Positions 49,133 through 58,673 of a DNA stretch of 60,000 bases are shown piece by piece. The first letter of the stretch is position 1. Each line of letters starts with the position of its first letter. The notes below the pieces were generated by a model, which saw nothing but the letters and a program-made list of their open reading frames with translations, did no database searches and was not told the DNA's origin. Where the stretch lies: assembly GCF_037975245.1 (NCBI RefSeq), contig NC_092575.1, forward strand, positions 5,017,501 through 5,077,500, written 5' to 3'. Origin of the DNA: Apostichopus japonicus (taxonomy: Eukaryota > Echinodermata > Holothuroidea > Aspidochirotida > Stichopodidae). The translations under genes were made by a program, and so were the position numbers.

Positions 49133-50880
49133 TAGAAAAATAGTGCGCTCCGTCATTATCATAAGAGACAGCACTTCATAGTTAGAGCCAAAGCTTGTAT
49201 ATAGTTGTTGTTTAGTTGAAGATGGTGTTCCAAAAACGGTGCCCGTTCCCTATTTTTGGGGAAATGAAATAGGGAGCATATTCCGTGGCAGCGCATGCCA
49301 TGTTACCTTGTTGTTGAGTGATACCGGAGTTTACTCCACAGTGAGGGTACACGCAGGGACGTCGCTAGAGGGGGGGGGGGTTGTGGGGGTGCCTCACCCC
49401 AAACTTAGTAAAACTGACGATAGTTGGAAAATTGGAGTGCGAGAGTCGGAATTTCCGACTGTCGCATTCTAGTTCATTTAGGCCTATTCATTTATTCCTG
49501 TGATTGTGCATGACCTAAAAATTGAAAAATTTCGGTCAAAATTTACCTTGAATCTGTCATATTTACCACGTTTTCCTTGCCACTTTGAGAAATTGTATCT
49601 CGCGATTGTTATACTCTACCTTACAAAACTTCGTATGATTTTGAATACTCCAATCAAAAAATGCCTAATAGAACTACCGTCAAAGGCGTAGGAGCCCAAT
49701 TTGATTTTTTTGGGGGGGGGGGGGGCTGTAATGACTTGCCCGAAAAATATAACCACAATTTTTCGCGCGCTACGCGTGCGCGCGTTCCACATGTTAAAGT
49801 GCATATCATATAGACATGCATCGATTTTTAAATCGCATGCTAATAACATACAATCATTTCCGTCTTATTACCCTTCCATATTGGTTAGTGTTATTTGGAA
49901 GTCGTGGCAATTTTAATGGTAATAATAATATAAGTTTAACTACTGAAAAACACATTGCAAATTATCTTTCTTTCAGTAGGTGCCTGAAAAATTATCAGCA
50001 TTTTGCCCGAAATTTCACAAAAATATTTGGTTGGGGTGGGGGGGGGGCTAATAAATTTGTGAAAGTGCCAGTGGGTACAAATGTATCGAAAAAAAGTTCG
50101 GAACAAAAGTGCAGTCGCGAAAGATTGGGTGTCTGACACTGACCGTATCGTAGACGAGTAGCGCGAGGGTGGGAGAGTGGGAGAGTGGGGGGTACAAAGC
50201 AGCAGTCGGAATTTTCTGGCTTCAAACCCATCCAGTTGGATTTCCAGCCACTACACGCTCCCCTTCCCCCTCTCAATCATGAGGCCTTAGCTGCGTTCCT
50301 GGGTACACGGTGTTTACATAGTACGCTCCGACCAGAATTCACCCGAACACCAGATGCAGATCCACCTAGCAACCGAGGTAACTTGCGTGAGTACTCCAAC
50401 GAACAACCACTGATTTATTTGGATGCCTTCATCACTATAGCCACCACTCATATTGGACCTATTCTTAGTCTGACGATACATGTGCATGTGTCAGGTCCTA
50501 AAAACATAATTAAAGTGGTTTGTCTTGCCATCCTTGTTTCAAATTTCATAGAAATGTATTCTCGTAGACCTAGCAAAACATTTAAACTGACACAGTCCTG
50601 TTGGAAGTGTGTCACGGGTGGTATTAAAAGTCATTGGTGGTTTAACATGCTGGCGTATGTTGACTTTTGGCCAAATTTGCGCTAAGCTCACTATACGAAC
50701 TCGGATCTGGGCTGTGCCTAATTAGTCAGTTATTTAAATTATTAATAATAGAGTATGAGAAATGCACCAATTTTGTGGTACGGCTCCCAGGACGGCAAGT
50801 CGAGATACTCACATGCAGTCGCGGCGGATAGCTTCCTTCGCCTTTATGTCCGGGACATTTTGGGACATCGTTCCTACAGG
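49133..50880. other. Repeat-rich intergenic region
   Basis: Holds G runs at about 49371-49380, 49711-49725 and 50035-50048, and a hAT-like end CAGGGACGTCGCTAG at about 49354. An open frame at 50185-50685 starts at GTG and matches nothing I know. No gene is supported. Confidence 0.45.
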
Positions 50881-50881
50881 C

Positions 50882-51199
50882 CAGGGGTGGGCAACTACGG
50901 CCCGCGGGCCACATTGGCCCGCCAGTCATTTTTTATATCATCACAATAAACGAACTAGCTGCCTAGAATTTATCTGCACTTATGATACTGTCAGGTAGGT
51001 CTATTATCACCATTAATTATCAATTGGACTGTATTGACATTATGTTTTTGTGAATACAGATTAGTACACACACCTATTTCTTGAACGTCCTCGGAAGCAC
51101 AGGTTTGAAATCAACAGCAGGTCGTTGGTTGGGTGCGGCCCTGTCAATCTTTCGCTTCTAAAATCTGGCTCATTCATTCAAAAAGGTAGCCCACCCCTG
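50882..51199. mobile_element. Non-autonomous hAT element (MITE), 318 bp
   Basis: An exact 8-bp target duplication CTACAGGC (50874-50881 and 51200-51207) encloses CAGGGGTGGGC at the left and its inverse GCCCACCCCTG at the right. Its interior has no coding frame. The same left end occurs as a relic at 11370. Confidence 0.88.
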
Positions 51200-51524
51200 C
51201 TACAGGCCTATATCTGAGGTTTCTGGGGTCATTCCTTGACCGACTTGGTGCAATATAATGTGCCCATTTCGAAGAAAATTAATTCACAGATTGTTAGTTG
51301 TCATGGGTTCGAACAATTGAGTGGTATTCTATCCTGAAACATATGGCAAAATGTAACTGGGATTCCAGATCGCCGCATCATTTGTCAACTTCTAATGTTC
51401 ATGTCAATTGGAATCACTAATAAAAGAAATAATCCACCAAAAATGAAGGTCGCATAAACTTTATTGCAGGTTTCCTGAGTGACGAATTTGTAATTTTCAC
51501 CCGAAATCACGCAACTAGATGGCT

Positions 51525-51690
51525 GCTATCCAGCCTGGCAAGTGCCATCTCCAGCGATCTGGCAGGTATTGAAATCTGAAATTGTTTTGGTACGCTGCGC
51601 GCCATCCGATGGTGGCGCTCCGCTTACGGCCGGAATATTCGAATCGATTACGCCCCCTCCCCCACGTTTCAAATCGGATTGACGCCCCTG
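51525..51690 (+). repeat. Dispersed hAT-type right-end fragment
   Basis: GCAAGTGCCATCTCCAGCGATCTGG, TACGCTGCGCGCC, GGTGGCGCTCCGCTTA and terminal GGATTGACGCCCCTG follow the order of the 15160-15332 subterminal region. Confidence 0.6.
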
Positions 51691-51849
51691 CCTGACCCTA
51701 ACCTTAACCCTAACCGGAAATTATTGTTACTCCTAGTCGTAAAAATAGTACTCCTAGTCGTAAAAATAGCCACGTTAAAGCAACTGCGCATGCGTATTTA
51801 TAAATTATTCTTAAGACTAATCATAAGAATAGCCACTTTATGTAATATT

Positions 51850-52430
51850 ATCTGTTTCTGCAGTAGCGAAGGATAGTTGTTGGCTGAGACAGAATTACAG
51901 AAATATAACTCAGGTGAAGTCTCAGTCGGTTAAGAATACAGACTCCTATAGATCCTTTGCTGCTCACAAAATCCATGTGATGCTTCCGATCTAAAATGTT
52001 AACAATGTAACATCCAAATAGTTAGCAACATGAGAAAACTTGATATGTTTGTGGAGCATGGATATTAAGTCCCTTGCAACTAGATAGGGTGGACTTATTG
52101 CGAATAGAAAATATCACAGAACAGGTCTTTTTGACATAAAGTGAAAGCTTGTTAGTCTTTTTTAAGAGTAGCAGTAATAGACAATGGGTCAGGCACAGAA
52201 CAAAACAGGTTAGCGTTGTCAGAATAAAGAATCACTGAGATCAGATCCTTTGAACGATGCAGGTCGTTTTCGTCAATGATAAAAGGAGAGGACCATGAAC
52301 TGACTCCCGCGGCCCGCCACAGACAACATTATTTAGGTTTGATGCATGGTTACATTTTCAAAGGGAGTTTATAAACCATTGCAAATTAGCCCTCTATCAG
52401 CTATCTATCGAGCTTAGAGAGTAGAAAACC
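51850..52430 (-). pseudogene. Decayed non-LTR RT fragment (inverted partner of 6480-7000)
   Basis: Minus-strand sequence GGGAGTCAGTTC.TGGTCCT and GACCCATTGTC.ATTACTGCT aligns step by step with 6556-6690 on the plus strand, down to the CAGCCAACAACTATCCTTCG segment (6968 and about 51880). All frames are broken. Confidence 0.65.
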
Positions 52431-52924
52431 ATGATCCAGGGTGTCAAAAGCTTTCGGGAGCTAATGGAAAATGTCATTGTCGTAGTGACCTTTTCGAAAG
52501 CGGACGAAAGAGTTCTGGTGTAAAATAGGAGGGCTTTAGAAGTATATTTCCCTGTAAGAATACCGAAATGGCCATTGAATAATGAGATTTGCTCAGTAAA
52601 GAAATTGAAAAAGAAGAAGAAAGGATTTGAAATATAGGATTTATAAAAAAGGATAAATGCTTTTTCGTCTGAAGTTAGAAATAATATGACGATCATCGCC
52701 TTTTTTGACACAGGCAGTCCCCTTACAATTCTAGTCTTGGAATCGTATATAAATTGCTTCATGCAGGGTAAAAACAATAACTGAGTGGCTTTGCAATATC
52801 AATGCTGACATTTTCCACGATACTTGGAGAGATATTGTCAATGCCGGGTGAATGCGTCGTAATTGGAAATGATTCAGTGTGTACAGTTTACTCGTTGGCT
52901 TGGAAACTGCTTTAGTTTCACATC

Positions 52925-52932
52925 TATAAATA
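52925..52932 (+). promoter_or_regulatory. TATA box of the right FREP copy
   Basis: TATAAATA lies 73 bases before the start codon at 53005, so transcription would begin about 45 bases upstream of it. In the inverted left arm the matching stretch reads GTTATAATGT and lacks a clean TATAAA. Confidence 0.5.
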
Positions 52933-53004
52933 TATCTATCATTATTGTTTCTTGCCATTTCTTACATTCAGCTCTTTGCTGCGTGTGCTGAAAGATTATC
53001 CAGT

Positions 53005-53077
53005 ATGGATCCAGGACAACTGCTTGTGAATTTAATCCTCGTGTTGAGTTTTTCAGTCGAAATTTCATCAGCGGGTA
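53005..53077 (+). CDS. Exon: FREP signal peptide (right copy)
   Basis: ATG opens MDPGQLLVNLILVLSFSVEI and SSAG, a short charged start followed by a hydrophobic core and a small-residue cleavage region, typical of secretion. The donor is GTAAGT and the exon leaves phase 1. Confidence 0.72.
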
Positions 53078-53386
53078 GTAAGTCATTTTATAGTAATATT
53101 TGAAAGTCACATTTTTTAGTTTTACTTTTATTACCACTAGCTGCACCAGTTATTCGAAAGAAGCCGTATTCGTAACTCCATGTGTTCGTAAAAAGTATTT
53201 TTGTTTGGTACTTAAGTAGACATATTTTATGTGCAAACCCTGTATGTCAGAATGTGAGATGATGGAAGAAAGTCGCTAAGGTATTTTCAACACTGCTTGT
53301 ACCAAACATTATCGAGGGAAGGTACATGTACAACAAGAGATGGTTTTACAACGCAATAATAAAGGGATTTTCATTTCTATTTTCAG

Positions 53387-53425
53387 ATTTGTGTGAAGGT
53401 CAATTTCGAACTTCGCAAAGAGAAG
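53387..53425 (+). CDS. Exon: FREP 13-codon linker (right copy)
   Basis: The acceptor is CTATTTTCAG and the donor GTAAAT, phase 1-1, encoding NLCEGQFRTSQRE. Joined to 54659 it reads into D-I-D-P-C-P-P without a stop. Confidence 0.6.
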
Positions 53426-53977
53426 GTAAATTACATCCCTGTAGTGTATAATCTATATATTTCTCTCATTACTGATACCGCTCACTCAAACGCAGATAGA
53501 ATAATAGACTTTAACCAAATTGATGCATTTGCCACAATCTTGATCAGTATTTATTCGTGTCGTGGACACCGATAAATGCAACGAAATTTAGAATATTTCA
53601 CGATCAATCATAGTAATTGTTACTCACAGAGTAAGTTTATTCATGTTTACCTCACTATTTTGAGTTTTCCAATTCACACAAAACATATGTGAAACCTGCA
53701 TTGTGTTATCATTTTGACGGTTATGAGATACAAAGACCCATCAAACTACAATCTGTTATTAAACGCTTACTCCATAATATCAACAAGCATAATTTAGTTT
53801 TAAACATTCAAAATGAACTAATCGCACATATTTTGCAATTCTTCATTGGAATAAATTGCAGTTCTATTGAAATAAAATTGCTAATAACCTGCCAATTAGA
53901 AGCAGTTTACATATTATGGTATTAACAACATAGATAGTTAAAAGTCTTTGAGATCCATGATTGTAATGTCTTTTCAG

Positions 53978-54060
53978 ATGTGAGGAGAGATGTGGCGACA
54001 TCATCTACTTGGAAAAGCGAGACGACTCTTGCACTTATCACTACATCGGGCATTACTTAA
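53978..54060 (+). other. Possible alternative terminal exon
   Basis: After acceptor TGTCTTTTCAG a phase-1-compatible frame DVRRDVATSSTWKSETT runs to TAA at 54058-54060. The inverted arm has the same acceptor-bounded frame at 4592-4444 (DVMRDVATSST), open for 48 codons. Use as a real exon is unproven. Confidence 0.25.
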
Positions 54061-54658
54061 TGATTAACATTGGTCTATTTATATTTAGCTCATATCACGT
54101 GGATACGTATATTTCTTTCACTGGTACAAAAACACATTAATGATCAATTATATGAATACTTGTTGGTAGGTCGTCTATTTCTTGCTGATATACAAAGAAT
54201 GTTGTTTATCCTTTGTGCAACAAAATCATTTCATAGACAAAAAAATGTACCACTAAAGTAATTACGCAGCCTTTTTGATATTGGCAAGCCAACCCTTTTT
54301 CTCAGATACTAAATTTGGTTTCGTTTTGTAAGTTAGTATTTCGAAGCCTCTTTTTCAGATCCTTTATCCAACAACATTACTTGTATATGAATAGTTCAGC
54401 TTTCAGCATGATGAAACGGTGGTGATCCTTGTGTCAGCTTAAACAACTTATTTCTTCTGTTCTTACACTAAGTTCCTCGATCAGAGTAAATTATAACATA
54501 CCGCCTCTATTCGATGAATATTAATTGCGTGACAAGTTTATTCGCTCACATACTTGTATATTCTATTAGACCATAAGCAAGATTTCCTTCACATCTGCTA
54601 ATATTAACCTTTAAAAAATTTCTTCGTTTATTTATGGCTGCTTGTGTTTTTTCTTCAG

Positions 54659-54867
54659 ACATCGATCCATGTCCACCTAATGAAGTACTAAGTGCCTGTA
54701 AATGTGAGGGTTCTTGTGCCAATCCGTCTTGCAGTTGGACATGTACTGATATTACAACATGTGTGTGTCCTACTGGTTATTTGATGCAGAATGATGATTG
54801 CGTCCCACTACAAGAGTGCGGATGTTACATGAGGCATGAACCAACAGGGAGCGAAACGGTAATACCG
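54659..54867 (+). CDS. Exon: TIL domain (right copy)
   Basis: Identical length, borders and cysteine pattern to 285-493, with a few substitutions (e.g. SACKC for STCKC, CSWTC for CNRTC). The donor is GTAAGG. Confidence 0.78.
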
Positions 54868-55356
54868 GTAAGGAATTTAATTATATTTTATCTCTTTGAC
54901 ATCGTGTATCATATATGACAATGCTTCGTTTTGACCTAAACATTTGCATAAATGACCATACAATCCAATAAGACAAAGCACGCCAAATTTCCTGATACAT
55001 CTCGAAAATGATACGAAGAATAATTTTGCTAACTCAAAGGTTTGTATAAAACAATGTTTCGACAATTTGAAAGTACATTAACATGTGGATTTGAATGATT
55101 ATCAGCTATTAGTGCCAAGATGGTAAGTAATTATTCTTTATCTTCAGAGGAAAGTATGGCAAATTTAATACATATAGAGTCACTATTTATTCAACTGACC
55201 TGGGGCACTCTTTGTTCACAATATATGTCACTATCGTAAAGAATTATAATCATAGACACCCTCAAAAGGAAATTTCAACACATTGTCAGTTGATTCTTGT
55301 GATGACGTGACTTTAAAGGCATGTATACTTATTTTTGAACGTTTCCTATTTTCAGG

Positions 55357-55380
55357 ATGCTGGATAAATCTATCCAGCAT
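55357..55380 (+). repeat. Perfect hairpin insert in the right copy
   Basis: ATGCTGGATA, loop AATC, TATCCAGCAT. It is absent from the matching intron of the left copy and is followed by a short tandem duplication of GATTGATACAGTGATA. Confidence 0.8.
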
Positions 55381-55563
55381 ACACTGTTTGATTGATACAG
55401 TGATAAAACTGTTAGATTGATACAGTGATACAATGAAATAATATCAATAATAGAAATGTGACTCAAGACCGTTATTACTCTCCACTGTCATGATCTGTCA
55501 CCCTAATTGGACGATTGTGAGACATTGAGCGCATGTTTCACAACATGTTTTTGTTCCCTTCAG

Positions 55564-55866
55564 GAAGGAGAAACTTACACCTCTCCAAGCTGTGATAAGA
55601 CATGTGTTTGCGAAAATGATTGCCTCATATGTAACGTCACCGAAGGTTGTGATCTTAACGCAGATTGCGAATATAGGAACGACATACTGCAGTGTTATTG
55701 TCGTCAGGGATACCTCGGTGATGGTCTGAAATGCTACTATTCTGATTGTACGCAATTGTTTAATGACGGTGAAGAAGTCAGCGGTGTGTATGAAATAAAA
55801 CCTACCAATTGGACTGGTCCTCCGTTTGAGGTGTACTGCGATATGACTAATGGAGGAGGCTGGACG
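55564..55866 (+). CDS. Exon: VWC-like, EGF and fibrinogen start (right copy)
   Basis: The 303-nt counterpart of 1077-1379, open throughout, with the GDGLKC EGF end and SDCTQLFNDG fibrinogen start. Confidence 0.8.
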
Positions 55867-56073
55867 GTAAGTCGGACACAGAAATTATAGAATATGACAA
55901 AATTAAACTGTCTGGTCCAGGTAAGGCTTTTTAATAATCTTATACCTTTTAAGTGGAAAAGGAGAGCAAATGATATTTATGTAATGTCGTTGATTAAATA
56001 AAGTGTTCTATTCTTACAGTAGTGTGCCCCTAAACCTCTTGGATCTTTATTTTAATGATTTTTACAATTCCAG

Positions 56074-56334
56074 GTATTCCAAAGACAAATGAATGACGCT
56101 CAAGATTTTGATCTGCTTTGGAGTGACTACAAAGCAGGCTTCGGTAATCCAAGTAAGAACTTTGGCTTGGAAACGAGAAGATCTACAGCTTGACAAATCA
56201 AAGACGATATGAGCTTCGAATCGACTTGACAAACTTTGACGGTGTTCCATTGTACGCCGTATACGATTCCTTTAACATTACCGACGAATCACAAGAATAT
56301 ACTCTACGGCTTGGGAACTACGTTGGGGATGCAG
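56074..56334 (+). pseudogene. Exon: central fibrinogen domain with 1-nt deletion (right copy)
   Basis: 261 nt against 262 in the left copy. VFQRQMNDAQDFDLLWSDYK continues to FGNPSKNF, then shifts frame and stops at 56191-56193. Confidence 0.8.
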
Positions 56335-57170
56335 GTATGTGTCAATGTTCCCCAATAGATAAATTGCTCTATGAAAGATTTATAATTGAGCTAACTTGGA
56401 AGTAGCTTGACCGCCTTTTTCTTTGTTTCTAAACAAAAACACACTGCAAGGGTAATAAATGTCTTAATTGATATGAATTGTGGAACTTATTTGGCGTTTT
56501 GGGCGGACAGTGTAGCTACATAATGCCTGCATATTTGCCTGACTATTGTCCTTTTAATTTTTCACCTTTTCTTAGAATAGTTTTCATAGTAAGTGCAGTT
56601 TCATATTTATATAAATGACTGATGAACATTTTTTCTTACTTTCATAACGTGCTTCATTTTAAACTATAAATTACCACGAAGAACACCGACCAAGGGTTTC
56701 TTCTCATGTTATCCACAACCTCCCGCCATCCTTCCATAGAAGTAAATTAGTACTCTCCCTCCACCTCTTATCATGCCGTTATCTTGTCATCACAAATTGT
56801 CTTGAAAATATACTGAATAATGATGATTGTATTAACACAAAACAAAGACGGAACTGTTATTGTTTGCGTAATCAACATATCAGTATGAATAGAACCATAG
56901 TTTTGTGATTGCCTTTCACACAAATATCACTTTTCTGGCTTGACTGATTTATTCTCCACAATTCAATTCTCTTGATCGTTTAAATTTCGATTCTCGTTAA
57001 TACCATTTTGGCTTTTGCCAATCTTTTTTTTAAAATTGTTTCAAATTTATACTGTAACACACTGAAAAGTGAGAATGTTTGTATCACAGCACAACTGGCA
57101 ACATTAGTACATGTAATCATACATTTCATTCAAGCCGCCTTGTATTTTCCTTTTTCTCACACGTTAACAG

Positions 57171-57433
57171 GTGACGCGTTATCCTACCATAATAACTCCC
57201 CTTTCAGCACAAGAGACAATGATAACGATAATTTGGGCCACGATTACTCGAGCTCGTACTCCAACAATTTACCTGCTAAACTTCAAGGTGGATGGTGGTA
57301 CATGAGTTTGACAGGTGAAGCTTTCTCTTCTCTTAACAGCCCATATGGGACTGACAGCAAGTTTTGGTTGAGTAGTCCAGAACCCCAAACAGTAATCTAT
57401 TATTCAGACATGAAAATCCGGGCAATCGTTTAA
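57171..57433 (+). CDS. Exon: C-terminal fibrinogen domain (right copy)
   Basis: A 263-nt exon from acceptor GTTAACAG, encoding RDNDND and QGGWWYMSL to MKIRAIV. It lacks the same two cysteines as the left copy. Confidence 0.8.
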
Positions 57434-58544
57434 TTAATCGGAAAACAAAAGATCATTAATTGCATAAGTACATCACCTGTTTTTTTTACATGTATTAAAT
57501 GAAACTGTAGGCGTTGTTATTTGTGACCTTCTTAAATCATATTTCATCTGCGGTAATTGGATGTTTCCTTACAGAAAAAAAAGTGATCTTTTAAACAATT
57601 ATGGTAATATACGTGCTTTCCTTTGCAGTTGAGAGCACACTTGGATAAGTAAAATTCGTTGACCTCGCTGTTATTGCTGTTTTTCACGGCGTGTGCTTTC
57701 TTAACCTTGTATTTCTTTTATTCAGAGTATTAACGCAAATTATTGAATTATGACGACAAAGCTCTAATTGAAACGATAAAAAACACAAGTACTATAACTG
57801 CAGTTTTATTGCTAATTGGGTGCGATTAAAAATTTGCTTGAAATCAAATGTTTCTGGCTTTTACAAACTTTTCTCTCCACTTTATTCTGATTTCAGCTTT
57901 TAATACCTTCTATGTAAGTTCTCTATAAGTAAGTTGTTATATTTACTGTTAAGATATTAAAGAATATTTACTATTTGATTATCGTTGATTGGTTGTGAAT
58001 AAAAAAGTGTTAATGTTTGTTTCTTGCCACTATCTTTATTTTCTATAACTTTTCTTAGATATGGACCTTGACCCGTTAAACGATTCTTTTATTGCAATTC
58101 CACAAGCGGGAATATTAAGGCCTGAAATAGCGAGCTATTCTCAACAAAATAATTTTATAATAAAATTATAAAGATGATAAGAAGAATCGGTAATGGGTGG
58201 TTTGGTCATGAGAGCATAGTCTGTTAGGCAATATCTGTATGTAAAGTATAGTCTTCCGCGTCTTGAAACGTGTTTAATTAATAATGGTCATACTTTGAAA
58301 TATATGCCTTACTTTAAAGAAATACCGTGACAAGGCTTTCCATACGCACACATGATGTCAGTCTCATGTGATTATTTCTAAAATTTTCTGAGAAATGTAG
58401 ATTACTTAACCGAAACTTTCGAAATATTGATTTCTGCTGATTTTTTACCCTTTCTTAAACATCCAAATACCTAGCAAACACATTTCATTGACATATCATC
58501 AGTTACTGGCACTGCTTTCTCTGCGTATATGTAAAGAAGAATAA

Positions 58545-58673
58545 ATGGTGGGTAGGATATACCAGTGGAAATTTTTATCTATGCTTTAGCGGGCCTTGAA
58601 AGTGACGAATTTAGTGTTCAAGTCAATGGAACGAATATATAGAAGTTTTCAACTGACATGTCCTACCCACCAT
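58545..58673. mobile_element. Short MITE-like element at the duplication border
   Basis: 13-bp inverted ends ATGGTGGGTAGGA and TCCTACCCACCAT, extending imperfectly to about 30 bp, around 129 bp in total. No clear target duplication, so this is tentative. Confidence 0.45.

Larger units (their letters stand above)
51850..54060 (+). repeat. Inverted duplication, right arm
   Basis: The colinear reverse complement of 4440-7000, covering the RT relic, FREP promoter region, signal-peptide exon, small exon and the sequence after intron 2. Here it sits in the expected place, directly upstream of the FREP body exons. Confidence 0.8.
53005..57433 (+). pseudogene. Fibrinogen-related lectin-like gene, right copy, frameshifted
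   Basis: Exons 53005-53077 (signal peptide), 53387-53425, 54659-54867 (TIL), 55564-55866 (VWC-like, EGF, FReD start), 56074-56334 (FReD centre) and 57171-57433 (FReD end, stop 57431-57433). Phases join without conflict up to the fifth exon, which lacks one base relative to the left copy (AACTTTGG against AACTTCTGG near 56158-56165). Its frame then hits TGA at 56191-56193, cutting the fibrinogen domain. Reading resumes in the other frame at QRRYELRIDL. The poly(A) hexamer is AATGAA. Most likely a recent pseudogene; an assembly error in one base, or an undetected splice rescue, would leave it functional. Confidence 0.75.
54380..58545 (+). repeat. Segmental direct duplication, right unit
   Basis: Aligns in order with 1-4320, introns included. 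The right border at about 58545 coincides with a short inverted-repeat element and the left border is about 54380. Confidence 0.85.

Noticed and set aside
50185-50685. 166-codon open frame
   Set aside because: Starts at GTG, no recognisable domain, and lies in repeat-rich sequence between hAT relics.
48541-51690. A single 3.15-kb hAT element from CATGGGCGTCAATCC to GGATTGACGCCCCTG
   Set aside because: The ends pair well and a hAT fragment lies inside, but the flanking 8-mers (ggcttacc and cctgaccc) do not match and another complete hAT element sits within.
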